From Ottelia alismoides (lineage: Eukaryota > Streptophyta > Magnoliopsida > Alismatales > Hydrocharitaceae), in assembly GCA_037367405.1 (NCBI GenBank), contig JAZKJV010000090.1, positions 310,001 to 374,000 on the forward strand: 64,000 nucleotides of DNA, written 5' to 3'. The notes beneath the pieces are model-generated. The model did no database searches, had not been told where the DNA came from, and was given only the letters and a program-made list of their open reading frames with translations. Each line of letters opens with the position of its first letter. Positions within the stretch are counted from its first letter, which is position 1. A program made the translations under genes and the position numbers. Positions 10,562 through 22,265 of the stretch are shown in pieces.

Positions 10562-12444
10562 GCGGTTCATCCGTGATTTCAGTAGAGTTTCCCGACCGTT
10601 GACTGACCTGCTGACGAAAGACACCGAGTTCCTTGTCGATGACAAGTGTCTTTCGTCCTTTGATACTCTCAAGCAGTGTATTGTTGAGGCTCCTGTCCTC
10701 CAGCCACCAGATTGGTCTCTCCCATTCGAGATCATGACGGACGCCTCCAATTTTGCCGTGGGGGCTGTGCTGGGACAGAGGAGGGATGGAGTCCCATTTG
10801 CTATCCACGATGCTATCCGCACCTTGGATTCTGCCCAGCGGAATTATACAGTCACAGAGAAGGAGATGCTGGCAGTAGCGTTCGCCCTAGATAAGTTCAG
10901 ATCGTACATCATTGGATCTATAGTGACTTTGTACACATATCATACCGCCATCCGATACCCCATGGCAAAGAAGGATGCCAAGGCCAGACTGACTAGATGG
11001 ATCCTTCTACTCCAGGAGTTCGACATTGAGATTAAGGATAAAACTGGAGTCAAGAATGTGGTGGCGGATCATCTCTCCCGTTTAGAGCAGCCTGAGGAGT
11101 CTGAGCAGATTGATCCCATTTGTGAGACCTTCCCAGATGAGGCGATCCTTGCTATCGCCTCACTCCCGTGGTATGCCGAAATTGTGAACTTTCTTGTTGC
11201 TAAGAAAGTCCCACAAGGTTGGCCCAGACAGAGGCTTGAGACCTTCCTCGCGAAGGCCAAGTCTTACCATTGGTAGGATCCCATCCTTTACCACGAAGGA
11301 GGGGATAGTGTCTGGTGTAGGTGCATCCCTCAGGATGAGCACCATAGCATCCTCACTTACTGCCACAAGCTTGAGGCAGGAGGACATCACTCTGGGAGGA
11401 GAACGACACAGAAAGTGCTCCAATCCGGCTTGTGGTGGCCAACCCTCTTCAAGGACTCTGATGAGTTCGTGAAGAGGTGTACTGACTATCAGAGGATGGG
11501 CACTTGTGGACAGCGTGATATTATGCCAATGCAGCCCATTCACTTCTGTGAGGTTTTTGACGCATGGGGCATCGATTTCATGGGTCCATTCCCTAAGAGT
11601 CAGGGATTTGAGTACATTCTGTTGGCCGTTGATTATGTTAGTCGTTGGGTTGAGGCTATCCCCGCACGAGCCGCTGATGCCGGGATTGTTTGCAGATTTT
11701 TGAGGAAGCATATCATCACGCGATTCGGGGTACCTCGAGTATTGATTTCAAATGGGGGGTCTCATTTCATCAACGACCAGGTGAAGGCACTTGCTAGTGA
11801 GTTCGGCATAGACCATCGAGTTGCCACTCCATACCATCCACAGACGAATGGTCTAGCCGAGGTCTCAAACAGGGAGATCAAGACTATTTTGCAGAAAGTC
11901 GTCCGCCCTGACCGAAAGGATTGGTCACAGCTTTTGGACTCGGTCTTGTGGGCATATAGGACGTCTTTCAAGACACCATTGGGCACATCTCCCTTTCGCC
12001 TAGTTTATGGCAAGCCATGCCATTTACCTGTTGAGTTGAGGCACAAGTCACTTTGGGCAGTCACGGCTTTTAGATCCAGATAGTGTAGGAGACCAGAGGA
12101 GGGCAGAGTTAGCAGCCTTGGAGGAGCTTAGAGATACAGCCTTCTCAAACAGCCTACAGTATAAGGAGAGAGTGAAAGAGTGGCATGATTCTCATATCAG
12201 CCACAAGCATTTTGAGCCTGGACAGAGAGTATGGTTGTTTGATACGAGTCTTCGTCTATTTCCAGAGAAGCTACAGAGCAAACGGAAGGGACCTTATCTT
12301 GTGATAAAGGTACACGACAACGGTAGCATTGATATATCCGAGTTGTCTTCTGAGAGTACCTTTCGAGTGAACGGCCAGCGGCTCAAGCCATTTCTAGATC
12401 ATGAGCCGCGGGTCGTTGATGTTGCCCCTATTCACTTTGCGTGA
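10562..12444 (+). pseudogene. Athila P pol fragment, left copy (RT end, RNase H, integrase)
   Basis: Starts inside RT (RFIRDFSRVSRPLTDLL) where element M's LTR ends. RNase H follows: TDAS and EKE are present, but the third acidic motif reads YTYH where M has FTDH. The integrase zinc region has CTDYQR for CTDCQR, and its catalytic core has a WGIDFMG aspartate but ISNGG for ISDGG. A Glu-to-stop change (TAG) lies at 11274-11276, and a frameshift near 12070 separates the integrase tail (12118-12444). Every lesion recurs at 27067-28949. Catalytically dead by several independent changes. Confidence 0.93.
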
Positions 12445-12747
12445 GATGTGGTCTCTTGATTCACATCTATTGCATCTCACGCCTGATTATCACTGTTCTT
12501 TCGACTTGTATAGATCCAGTTGTCTATATCACACTATTCTTTAGTCCCACATCCCTTTTCTCATCTTATGATTATGTTATACTTAGGGTGTACTTTACCC
12601 TAAGTATAAGGGGGATGTAGGACCTGCGGGTATTCTTTTCATTCTTTTTGCCCCTGTTTTGCTGCCTATACTTAGGGATATTTTACCCTAAGTATAGGGG
12701 GGCAGACTCTGTACATTCTTCACTCGGATTTCCCTTCATGTACAGCT
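12445..12747 (+). repeat. P 3' untranslated segment with PPT-like hairpins, left copy
   Basis: Two inverted repeats of the form TATACTTAGGG ... CCCTAAGTATA, each followed by a G run (about 12577-12613 and 12666-12703). They are identical to 29082-29120 and 29171-29208. The segment stops at 12747, where minus-strand integrase sequence of M begins without warning. Confidence 0.85.
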
Positions 12748-14400
12748 AACTCTGCCCTCCTCTGGTCTCCCATACCATCTGGATCCATCAAAATATCTGT
12801 AACTGCCCAAAGTGACTTGTGCCTCAGCTCAACAGGTAAATGGCACGGCTTGCCATATACGAGGCGAAAGGGAGATGTGCCCAAAGGTGTCTTGAAAGAT
12901 GTCCTATATGCCCACAAGACCGAGTCCAAAAGCTGTGACCAATCCTTTCGGTCAGGGCGGACGACTTTCTGCAGAATAGTCTTGATCTCCCTATTCGACA
13001 CCTCAGATAGACCATTCGTTTGTGGATGGTAAGGTGTGGCAACACGATGGTCTATACTGAACTCGCTAGCAAGGGCCTTTACCTGGTCGTTGATGAAATG
13101 AGACCCCCCATCAGAAATCAGAACTCGTGGAACCCCGAACCGCGTGATGATATGCTTCCTCAAAAATATGCAAACTGTCCTCGCATCAGCGGCTCGGGCG
13201 GGGATAGCCTCAACCCAACGACTCACATAATCAACGGCCAACAGAATGTACTCAAATCCCTGACTCTTAGGGAATGGACCCATGAAATCGATGCCCCATG
13301 CGTCAAAAACCTCACAGAAGTGAATGGGCTGCATCGGCATCATATCACGTTGTCCACAAGTGCCCATCCTCTGACAGTCAGTACACCTCTTCACGAACTC
13401 ATCAGAGCCCTTGAAGAGGGTAGGCCACCACAAGCCGGATTGGAGTACTTTCTGTGCCGTTCTCCTCCCAGAATGATGTCCTCCTTCCTCAAGCTTGTGG
13501 CAGTAAGTGAGGACGCTATGGTGTTCCTCCTGAGGAATACACCGACGCCAGACGCTATCCCCTCCTTCGTGGTAAAGGATGGGATCCTCCCAGTGGTAGG
13601 ACTTGGCCCTCGCAAGGAAGGTCTCAAGCCTCTGCCTGGGCCAATCCTGTGGGACTTTCCCAGCAACGAGAAAGTTCACAATATCGGCATACCACGGGAG
13701 TGAGGCGATAGCAAGGATCGCCTCATCTGGGAAGGTATCTCGAATAGGATCAATCTGCTCAGACTCCTCAGGCTGCTCTAAACGGGAGAGGTGATCCGCC
13801 ACCACATTCTTGACTCCAGGCTTATCCTTGATCTCAATGTCGAACTCCTGGAGTAGAAGGATCCATCTAGTCAATCTGGCTTTGGCATCCTTCTTTGCCA
13901 TGAGGTACCTGATGGCGGTGTGATCTGTAAACAAAGTCACTTTAGATCCAATGATATACGATCTGAACTTATCTAGGGCAAACACTACGGCTAGCATCTC
14001 CTTCTCTGTGACCGTGTAATTCCGTTGAGCGGAATCCAATGTGCGGCTAGCGTAGTGTATGGCAAACGGAACTCCATCCCTCCTCTGTCCCAGCACTGCC
14101 CCTACGGCAAAATCGGAGGCGTCCGTCATGATCTCGAATGGGAGAGACCAATCAGGCGACTGGAGAACAGGAGCCTCAATAACACACTGCCGGAGAGTCG
14201 CAAAGGACGAAAGACACTTGTCATCGACAATGAACTCGGTGTCTTTCGTCAAGAGGTCAGTCAACGGTCGGGCAATCTTGTTGAAATCCTGAATAAACCT
14301 CCTATAAAATCCAACGTGCCCCAGGAATGACTGTAGCTGCCTCAAATTGGACGGCGGTGTGAGTTTCCTAATGACATCAACCTTGGCTGGATCAACCTCC
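12748..14400 (-). pseudogene. M pol C-terminal part: RT end, RNase H, integrase
   Basis: A long open frame (541 aa, M at 14345) with [14 protein letters not shown] (RT thumb side), RNase H (TDAS, EKE, FTDH), the integrase HHCC finger (HH...CTDCQR) and core (WGIDFMG, ISDGG, SNREIK). Its own pol reading ends at RRAEL near 12757; the last few codons down to 12720 come from the joined P sequence. The integrase C-terminal domain is absent. The upstream RT is cut off at 14400 by the CACTA element. It is much better preserved than P, so it serves as a reference for the P lesions. Confidence 0.92.
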
Positions 14401-14417
14401 CACTACAAGAAAATGCA

Positions 14418-14600
14418 GCTTTTGCGACCACATATTTACTACCACAAGTGGTACCTTTGTGGTCGCAAAGCTAATAACTACTACTTTGCGACTACTTAGA
14501 TACAACAATGTACTCGTTGTTACTTTCTGACTACTTCACGACAATTTGAAGTCGCAATTTTTGGTAGAAAATACTGTAACTACTTTTGCGATCACAATGT
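14418..14600. repeat. CACTA left subterminal repeats
   Basis: Several direct and inverted copies of a GCGAC(T/C)AC core (about 14423, 14461, 14486, 14549, 14588). Confidence 0.8.
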
Positions 14601-14787
14601 AGTGTTATTGTAGTAGCAAATTTCTGAGACCAAAATTTTCGGGGGCGCGGGTTTTATCTCGATTCAAAATTCCTAATTATTTCTCTCCCGCCCACAACGA
14701 GAACTCTATGCCTCCGCCTAGGTCTTCCCTGCCTCCTCTCCACTCTTCCTTCTCTCCATCTCATCCTCCTCCCTACCGCTGCCTACC

Positions 14788-14958
14788 ATGTTTGAATCCC
14801 TCACCTTCGCGTATTCCTTTCGTAAGTCGCCTCCAGCCTCACTGCCACATCCTCTCCACCACGATGAGGGACTCGACATAATCAAGGTCTACTTCAAGCA
14901 CAATGTCCTCCTCGATCTTAATGTCACTTATTCCTCCATTCTTTCCTCCTCTCCCTGA
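14788..14958 (+). other. Possible captured gene fragment inside CACTA (56-codon frame)
   Basis: An ATG-initiated frame after a CT-rich leader reads through DEGLDIIKVYFKHNVLLDLN and stops at 14956. A pyrimidine tract and acceptor-like CTACAG (14967-14972) lead into a second exon-like stretch, 14973-15066, reading ..FMQEYQRKLSEIHKSFAV.. in one frame and ending CAG|GTACAT, a donor-like site. Gene capture is common in CACTA elements, but I do not recognise the source gene, and codon bias alone cannot prove it. Confidence 0.35.
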
Positions 14959-15066
14959 TGTTCCCACTACAGTTTATCTGGATTCATGCAGGAGTATCAG
15001 AGGAAGCTCTCGGAGATTCACAAATCTTTTGCGGTGTCCACCATTCACATTTCTGGCCCCTTTCAG

Positions 15067-16955
15067 GTACATGTTGTATTGTGCTCATTTTTATTTAAAC
15101 AGTAAAGTACATAATTGAGGAATTTCGAAGTGATTAAATTTATTGTTCCTTCAAATTAAGCACTTCAAACTGGATGCAACGACCAAAGATTTCAAAACTA
15201 AAATAAACTCATTGTGGGAGAGTAAAACGAGGCAAAAAATGGACATTCAGCTATTCCTCCAATGATGGTGCAACATTAGAGTCCTTAGCCATGTCCTCCG
15301 ACGATTGCCCATTCCCAAAGCAGTTGCCTACTGCCGGATCTCCTCCACCATCCTTAACACATATACCATGCGTGATCTCTGGTCATGAAGCTTCGCTACG
15401 CACGTCATCTCTATCTGAACCATATGCACCATCTCCACTTCTGTGTTTGGTTGCTTCATCTCTAAAGAGTTAGAAATTAAATTTCAGTGAAAACATGTCA
15501 AGAATTGATACAAAATTTTACATTGCATGTAGCATGTATCATGGGGAATGGTATCCCTCATGGACACGGAGAATCACCTTCTCGCAACGCTCTCTCGACT
15601 TCTCCAACTAGCACTTCGTGTTGCTCTCGAAAAGATGCATTCTGTTCTTCAATTTCCGTAAGGTTTAAAGCTACTTGATCAGTTTCCACCACAATTTTGT
15701 GGACTCGTACGACGAGGATTCACCTCATCGACGTGGACGCTACAACCTCGACATGTATCTGACATCAGGCCTTCATAATGGCACCTAATGGGCGCGGACA
15801 ATATAGCTTCGATGTGTATCCGACATCAGGCCATCGTAGTGGTAGAATAGTTTTGGAGTGGTTTGAGCTTAACATGGAGCTAGTGGTGGTATTAATCGTA
15901 AACTTGTACTACTTCTCCATCTTAAAGAAGTATTGCAAGCCATAAAGAATGGTTCGAGCCAAACATACAGAATATTCTCAACTACATAAACTTGTGTTTT
16001 ATCAGATGTGAAAAATTGTTGTATTTTAGAGCAAAGATAAAAATCACATATGCCATTTAGTAGTAACTCTATATCCATCATTTTTATGCCATCATTGGAA
16101 TATTTATACTTCTTGAGAAAATTACCATTTTACAAACTAATTATTTCTTTACAACTTCTTGACCCTTCAGTGGCATACTCAGCCAAGATGAGTAGCACTA
16201 ACATTGACCCTACACGCAAGCTATTAAGTTGTTAAATGACATCATCTGATGCTATGTCAAAATCAAAACATGGTAGACATTGATATTGGATATGTTTTTG
16301 TCCATTAACCAAATTATATTACTTTTTTGATGTTCATTCCTTTTCTCATTTGGATCTATTGGTACAAGAATCCAAATGAGTTTGATACCTTCTATATGGA
16401 AATAATCTGAATTCCTTGTTTATTTCACCTTTCTTCTTGAATTAAGGACAAATTTACATCTTGATACACTTGTAAAATTTCATGTACGCAGTGTCCCAAA
16501 GGAAAACAAGAAAAATGACAATGACAGAGGGGCAAGGACAAAGGCAAGGCAAAGGACAATGCTTTTACTAATTGGTGGAAAAGAAAGTTTTAATGTAAAC
16601 ATTATACTATAGAGAACTATTTACTCTCAAGCTTGTATTATACTCTCTAGTGATAGTTCAGTTCTGAATCTTTGTATTGAATTAAGAACTTTAGACCCTC
16701 GATAAAAAGTTAGCTTTCTATCGTCTTCAACTTTTAGGTTTTAAAACATTTGTAATTTTGTAATCTTGGTTTATATATTGAAATGCACGTTAAACTTTGG
16801 CTCTATATGAAGATTCAAGAATGAAGTTGCATTTTCATTTCTCCAATTAAAATTGTACTATATAATTTTCATTAATGTTAAAAGATCTTAAGATATGCAT
16901 CTTTAGATATAGGGTAATGCTTCGAGGTTATTTCTAATTTTTTAATACGAAAGCA
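15067..16955. other. CACTA interior, no recognised gene
   Basis: AT-rich with scattered short frames. A diverged ~65-bp tandem pair is visible at 15727-15777 and 15794-15845, sharing a GACATCAGGCC core. Nothing resembles a transposase. Confidence 0.6.
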
Positions 16956-16959
16956 GGTT

Positions 16960-17330
16960 TTGCGACTACATAGCCACCTCCTTGCTACCACCGTGGTAGC
17001 AAAGTGATGGTAAGAGAGTGGTAATATAGTCACAATATTCAACAGTCAATACAACATGGTCATTGTGGCGTGGTGCCCATGTAGTCACAACATAGTGGCC
17101 ATGTGGTCGTAAATATCTAAAGATCTAGTGACTATATTGCGACTAAAGTATGACTAATCACGACTACATTTGCGACCACTTTAACGACTACATTGTAGTC
17201 GCAACAATTTTGCGACCATATTGGCGCGACTACTGTTTTTGCTACCACATGTGGTAGTAAAACTTTATTGCGACTACGTTGCGATTAGTTTGCTATCACT
17301 TTACTACTACATTTGTAGTCGCAGATTCTG
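16960..17330. repeat. CACTA right subterminal repeats
   Basis: More than ten copies of GCGACTAC/GTAGTCGC-like cores in both orientations, mirroring the left end. Confidence 0.85.
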
Positions 17331-17348
17331 TAATTTCTTGTAGTGTCC

Positions 17349-19371
17349 ATGCCCCTGTTGGAGATGATGTGCCCAAGCACCGTCCCTTGAGTCACCATGA
17401 AGTGACTCTTCTCCCAAGATAGAACCAAATGATACTCAATACATCGCTGGAGTACTCGGTCTAGGCAGTCAAGACAGGAGTCGAATCCGTCGCCGTAGAC
17501 TGAGAAATCGTCCATGAAGACCTCTAAACACTCCCCTACCATGTCCGAAAAGATCGACAACATGCACATCTGAAAAGTCGCAGGGGCGTTGCATAGCCCA
17601 AATGGCATGCGTCAAAAAGCATATGTGCCGAAGGGACAGGTAAAGGTGGTCTTCTCCTGATCCTCAGGAGCGATGGCCACTTGGTTGTAGCCCGAGTACC
17701 CATCCAGAAAACAATAATGGCTCTTCCCTGCCAGTCTCTCAATGATCTGGTCAATAAAAGGCAGGGGAAATGGTCCTTCTTGGTGGCTTGGTTGAGTCTC
17801 CTGTAGTCAACACAAACCCTCCAAGAGGTGGGTACTCGTGTAGCGATCTCCTCTCCCGACTCACTGATCACAGTCGTGATGCCCGTCTTCTTAGGCACCA
17901 CATGCAAGGGGCTGACCCACTTGGAGTCAGAAATGGGATAAATAAAATCTGCACTCCACCATTTCGATATTTCCTTCATCACAACCTCTCTCAGGTTGGG
18001 GTTTAGTCGCCGCTGGAACTCACGCGACGGCTTCGCCCCCTCCTCAAGATAGATATGGTGGGAGCACACTGCTGGGCTAATCCCATGGAGATCCGCTACG
18101 CTCCATCCGATCGCCTTGCGGTTCTTTTCAAGAACCCCCATCAAACGTGATTCTTGCTCTCCAGTCAACTCGTCGGAGATGATGACTGGGTACATCTCTG
18201 GATTGCCCGCAAGGAATCGATACTTCAGCGAAGTAGGGAGCGGCTTCAGCTCTGGAATGCTGGGAGCTGGCAAATCTGGCTGTGGAAGAAAATGAGTGAA
18301 AGCTGCTAGGTCTGCCAAATCTGCCTGGGAAAGTGAAAGCGTACTCTCGCAAACTGGATCGGGAGAAGGCTGCTCAACTGCACTGTCTCTGCTCGGCTCT
18401 GCATCTACCTCCTCCTCATCTATAGGCTCAGGTAGACTCAGGTCTGGCATCTGATCATAACAATCGGCCCAATCAGACTCTGAATCCGAGGGATCTGTAT
18501 CAATCGCGGTGGCATCAGTACCTCCGGAAAACAAGGTGGCCTCAGCACCACCATCACTAAACATCGTGTCACGATCAAGGACCGGCTCTGCTGCCTCTAT
18601 GGTATCCTGAACCAGGGCTGTGCTCTCCAGACGCTCCTCTGCTGTCATCTCGGCATCAGCTGTATCTGAATATGAGAGGATGGTCTGTGCTGCAGGATCT
18701 GCCCAAGCTGCCTCATCGTCTGTGATCACAAAATCACAGTCCTGGTGGATGTCTGGCTCTGTGTCTGTCAGCTGCTCTGAATCTGTACTCGCATCTGAGC
18801 GGGCTCTCTCTCTAGCTCTGTAGTCCTCGACTGTCTCTATTTGTATACTCTCGCCCTCGACGCGAAAGTACACCTTCCCGCTATCATGATCAGTCACCGC
18901 CTTGGCTGTGGCCAAAAACGGACGACCAAGGATGATGGGGGTATCGGCCACTGACTCAGGGATCTCCATGTCCAACACTACGAAGTCCACGGGGAATTTC
19001 AGGCCCTGAATCGTGACGATAACATCTCGTAATAACCCCTTCGGCCTCTTGACAGATCGATCAGCGAACTGAAGGACTGTCCTGCTCTGTCGAAGAGTGC
19101 CCAACTCGAAGCGGTCGAGAAGGGCTGCCGGAAGAAGGTTAATCGACGATCCGCTATCTAGAAGAGTACGGTCGAACCTCTGCTCACTGATCTGGCATCT
19201 GACATACGGGGCCCCTGAATCTGGCCTCTTGGCTGGCAGGCGGTTCTGGATCGCAAAACACGTGGCTTTGGTCAGCACGTGAATCTCTGAAGAGTGGTTC
19301 CTCCTCCTCCTCCTGACTGTAGTCCTGTCTCTCAAAGAACGCTGGAGAAGGGGGATGTGCTGCAAAGCCTC
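17349..19371 (-). pseudogene. M protease and reverse transcriptase N-terminal part
   Basis: Reading down from 19371: linker, aspartic protease with LLDSGSSINLLP (about 19150) and IILGRPFLATA, an acidic Asp/Glu-rich spacer, then RT with WVSPLHVVPKK, WRVCVDYRRLN and MPFGLCNAPATFQ (17608 down), and catalytic FMDD near 17510. A one-base loss near 17765 shifts frame after KKDHFPC, and an Arg-to-stop (TGA) precedes MPFGLCN near 17609. The frame continues to the CACTA insertion. The protease-to-RT order and wording are Athila-like. Confidence 0.92.
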
Positions 19372-22265
19372 CTAGAGGGTCAGCTGGATGTGGAATCGAT
19401 CGATCATGCTCTGGCTGAACTCCTCAAGCTCTCTCTTTTTCGGATTTTCTCTTTTCTTCCCCTTCCCCATCTGAAGGGCTCTAGGGAAGGGGATCACAGG
19501 GTCCTTCTCAGATGAAGGACTAGGAAAAGGCCTAGACGGTTCGATGACCGGATCCACACATACATCATGCACCACAGTGGGACCAGAAGAAACTAAACCT
19601 TTTCCTTTATTCAAACCAAAGTTCTGAGATACATCAAAGCGAGGAAAGACAACATCTCTCTCTACTCTAACACCGGTGGCCTCAGTACCACCACTGGCTG
19701 GCTCTGCTGTTGCTGGTAGACGTCTCGCAGCGTCAGTACCACGGGCTAACTCGGCTGAACGGGTGGCATCAGTACCACCTCCTCGAACTGGTGAAGCGGC
19801 GGCCTCAGTACCGCCGGTGGGATCAGCATCCTTGGTGGCTTCAGTGCCACCGTCATCATCTGGAGCGGCCTCAGTACCGCTCTCCTCCTCCTCATGTGGC
19901 GCCTCTGATGTATCCTCGTGGTGAAGCTCAGATGAGGCGCCGCCGCCTGCTGGGGTCCTACCGCTCCTAAGTGTGACAAAATCAGCATCAAATAGATCCG
20001 AAGATGTATCAACAAATGGGTCACTAGGAGTGGCGAAATCAGTGTGTACTACCTGCTCAGATTTCCTCTTGAGGTTGTTAGGATTCGGCTCAATCTGGGC
20101 TGGAATGGCGGCCTTCCCTCTCACCAAGTCCCGCATCTCCTGGCGGAACTCGTCCATCTCCCGTCTGAATGTGGCCTGCTGGTCCGTGAGGAGGCGGGGG
20201 ATGTCATCCAAAGCGGGGCTCTCGTGGGAGCCCGACGAGTAGCCTCTCTGGTGCTGAGGCTGCTGGAGCTGCTGCTGATGGTGAGAGGGGTATGAGGAAG
20301 GGTGCTGCTGCTGAACTGGGTGAGCCTGCTGCTCACGTCTCCACGACTGTCCCTGCTGCTGATAGGGACGCGGACCGAAGGATGATGGCTGGTGCTGCTG
20401 GTATGCTGGGGTTGTTGCTGCGACTGCTGGTGATCTCTCTGTTGGGAGTACTGCCCTCCCTGACCTGACGGCTGCTGCTAGGGCTGGGCACCACCATTCC
20501 CCCACCTGAATCCGGGATGGTCTCGTCGGATCCCAGGCTGGGGGCGGTCATACCAAATCCCGTTGACATCCATCAACGGCTCTGCATCGAAAGGGGTTGG
20601 CGGCAGTACTGCCAGAGGCTGATCCGGCTGGTAGACCACCATCTGCATGTCTGGAGATGGTGGGGATTGGTAGGTAGGCTGCGGCTGCTGGTACGGCTCC
20701 GCCTGTACAAGGTAACCCTGTCTAGGCTGCTGTGAGGAGATGGAGCGCTGGGACGAGCTGCTGCTGCCGCCGGTATCGCCTCGCGACAGAAGACGGGGCT
20801 GTGAAGCCGTCTGTGCCTCCTGGAGACACATGAGCTGGGTCTTCATGTCGCTCAGAACCTGTGCCATCTGTTCCATCTGAGTGATGCTCTGGCACTGCTT
20901 CTTCTCAATCAGCTCCATGCGGTCCAACTTCTCGCTGATAATGCCCATGTCCGCAACGGATGACTCTACCTGTGCTGCTGCGACTGCGGACGAACTGGAT
21001 GGACCTGCATCTACCCGTGCTATCCGCTGGTACTGCACGGGTCCTGGCTGCTGTGGCTGGGGTCTCTGAGTATACAACCTGGTCTGGAACATCACCATGT
21101 AGTTTTCGGCCATCTCCTCGTAGATGGCCCAGTCCTGGTCGTGGTCCTTGGCAAAGTAGGACCCGCCGCAAGAAGCGTTCACCAGACCCTGAAACTCTGG
21201 CGTCAACCCGCTGAAAAAGCTCTGAACTAGATTCGGCTTGGAGATATCGTGGTGCGGGCATCTGTCTAGAAGCTCTCGAAACCTCTCCCATGCCTCGTGA
21301 AACTGCTCGTTGGGGAACATGGAGAAGTTGCTGATCAGGTCCCTCGCTGCATTCGTCCGCCCGAGTGGATAGTACTTGTTCAAGTACTCGGTGCGGAGCT
21401 GCTCCCAGGTGTAGACAAACTTCCCTAGATGCTTCAGCCAGGTGGCTGCTCTATCTGCCAGTGAAAAAGGGAAGGCTATCATCCGAATCGTGTCCTGATC
21501 CACGTGGCGATCATGGACAGTGCTGCAGATCATCAGGAACTCCTGGAGGTGGAGGTGGGGCTCCTCAGTGGCAAGTCCGTGGAAACGGGGCAGCAACTGC
21601 AAGGTGTTCGGGGGGAACTTGAAGTCCCCCACGATCGCTGGCACTACTACCCAGTGATGCATCAGAGTCGATCCGGGGTTGTGCAACTCCCGCATCGGTC
21701 GTGGTGGTCCTCCTGCCGCGGCGGCTGCCGCTGCGGCGGCGGCGGCTGCTGCTGCTGCTGCGGCTGCTGCGGCTGCGGCCTCTGCATCAGGTATCTCCTC
21801 AGGCTCGCTCTGCTGGTCTCGCTCTGCTCTGAGCCTCTCCAACTCTCGCCTCATCTCTATCATGAATGCCCTCTGATCGCGTAACTGCTGCTGAACTGTC
21901 TCAAGTGATGCAATCAGGGTGGAGTTAATCGCCCCCTGGTCTAGTACAAAGTGCTCGGGCTGACGGGGGTGATCATCTGAACTGCCGGTCATGCCGACGT
22001 CTGCAAAATCAAATGAGCCCAACTCAGGTGCTGTCAAATCTGCTAATCTCTCCTCGGGCTCATGTCTCTCAATACCAGAAGAAAGGGGGTCGAGGGGGAA
22101 CAGGGCGGAGTCGTACTCGGGCTCGGAGAGCTGGTCTCGGCTCTCGCGGGCCAACCTAGATGATCGGGTAGACGTGCCCGAAAGCGGTGCAGCCAGAGGC
22201 TGCCTAAGAGACCGTCTACCCATCATCTTGATCTGGCGAGTAAGGCGGATGAGATCTGGAGTCAA
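19372..22265 (-). pseudogene. M gag (broken by stops and a frameshift)
   Basis: The first frame (22265-20478) holds the gag capsid region: RRSLRQPLAA near the start, a poly-Ala run encoded by a GCN repeat (about 21715-21785), then LLPRFHGLATEEPHLHLQEF, AFPFSLADRAATW and CPHHDISKPNLVQSFF. A Gln-to-stop lies at 20478; a frameshift near 20420 moves reading to the frame ending at 19372, a second Gln-to-stop. The C-terminal half is Gln-rich, then has repeated GGTEAT/GGTDAT blocks between 19680 and 19870, and a lysine-rich GKGKKRENPKK tail. No CCHC zinc knuckle was seen, as is usual for Athila. Confidence 0.9.

Larger units (their letters stand above)
14401..17345. mobile_element. Non-autonomous CACTA (En/Spm-type) transposon, 2,945 bp
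   Basis: It begins CACTACAAGAAA and ends TTTCTTGTAGTG, a perfect 12-bp inverted terminus, with 3-bp TSD TCC at 14398-14400 and 17346-17348. Subterminal repeats of the TTTGCGACTAC/GTAGTCGCAA kind fill 14418-14600 and 16960-17330, as in CACTA elements where transposase binds subterminally. No transposase frame is present, so it depends on another element. It splits M's RT. The interior (14650-16950) is unrelated to M and may hold captured sequence. Confidence 0.96.

Noticed and set aside
13020..13703. 227-codon plus-strand frame over M integrase
   Set aside because: Antisense shadow of the M pol frame.
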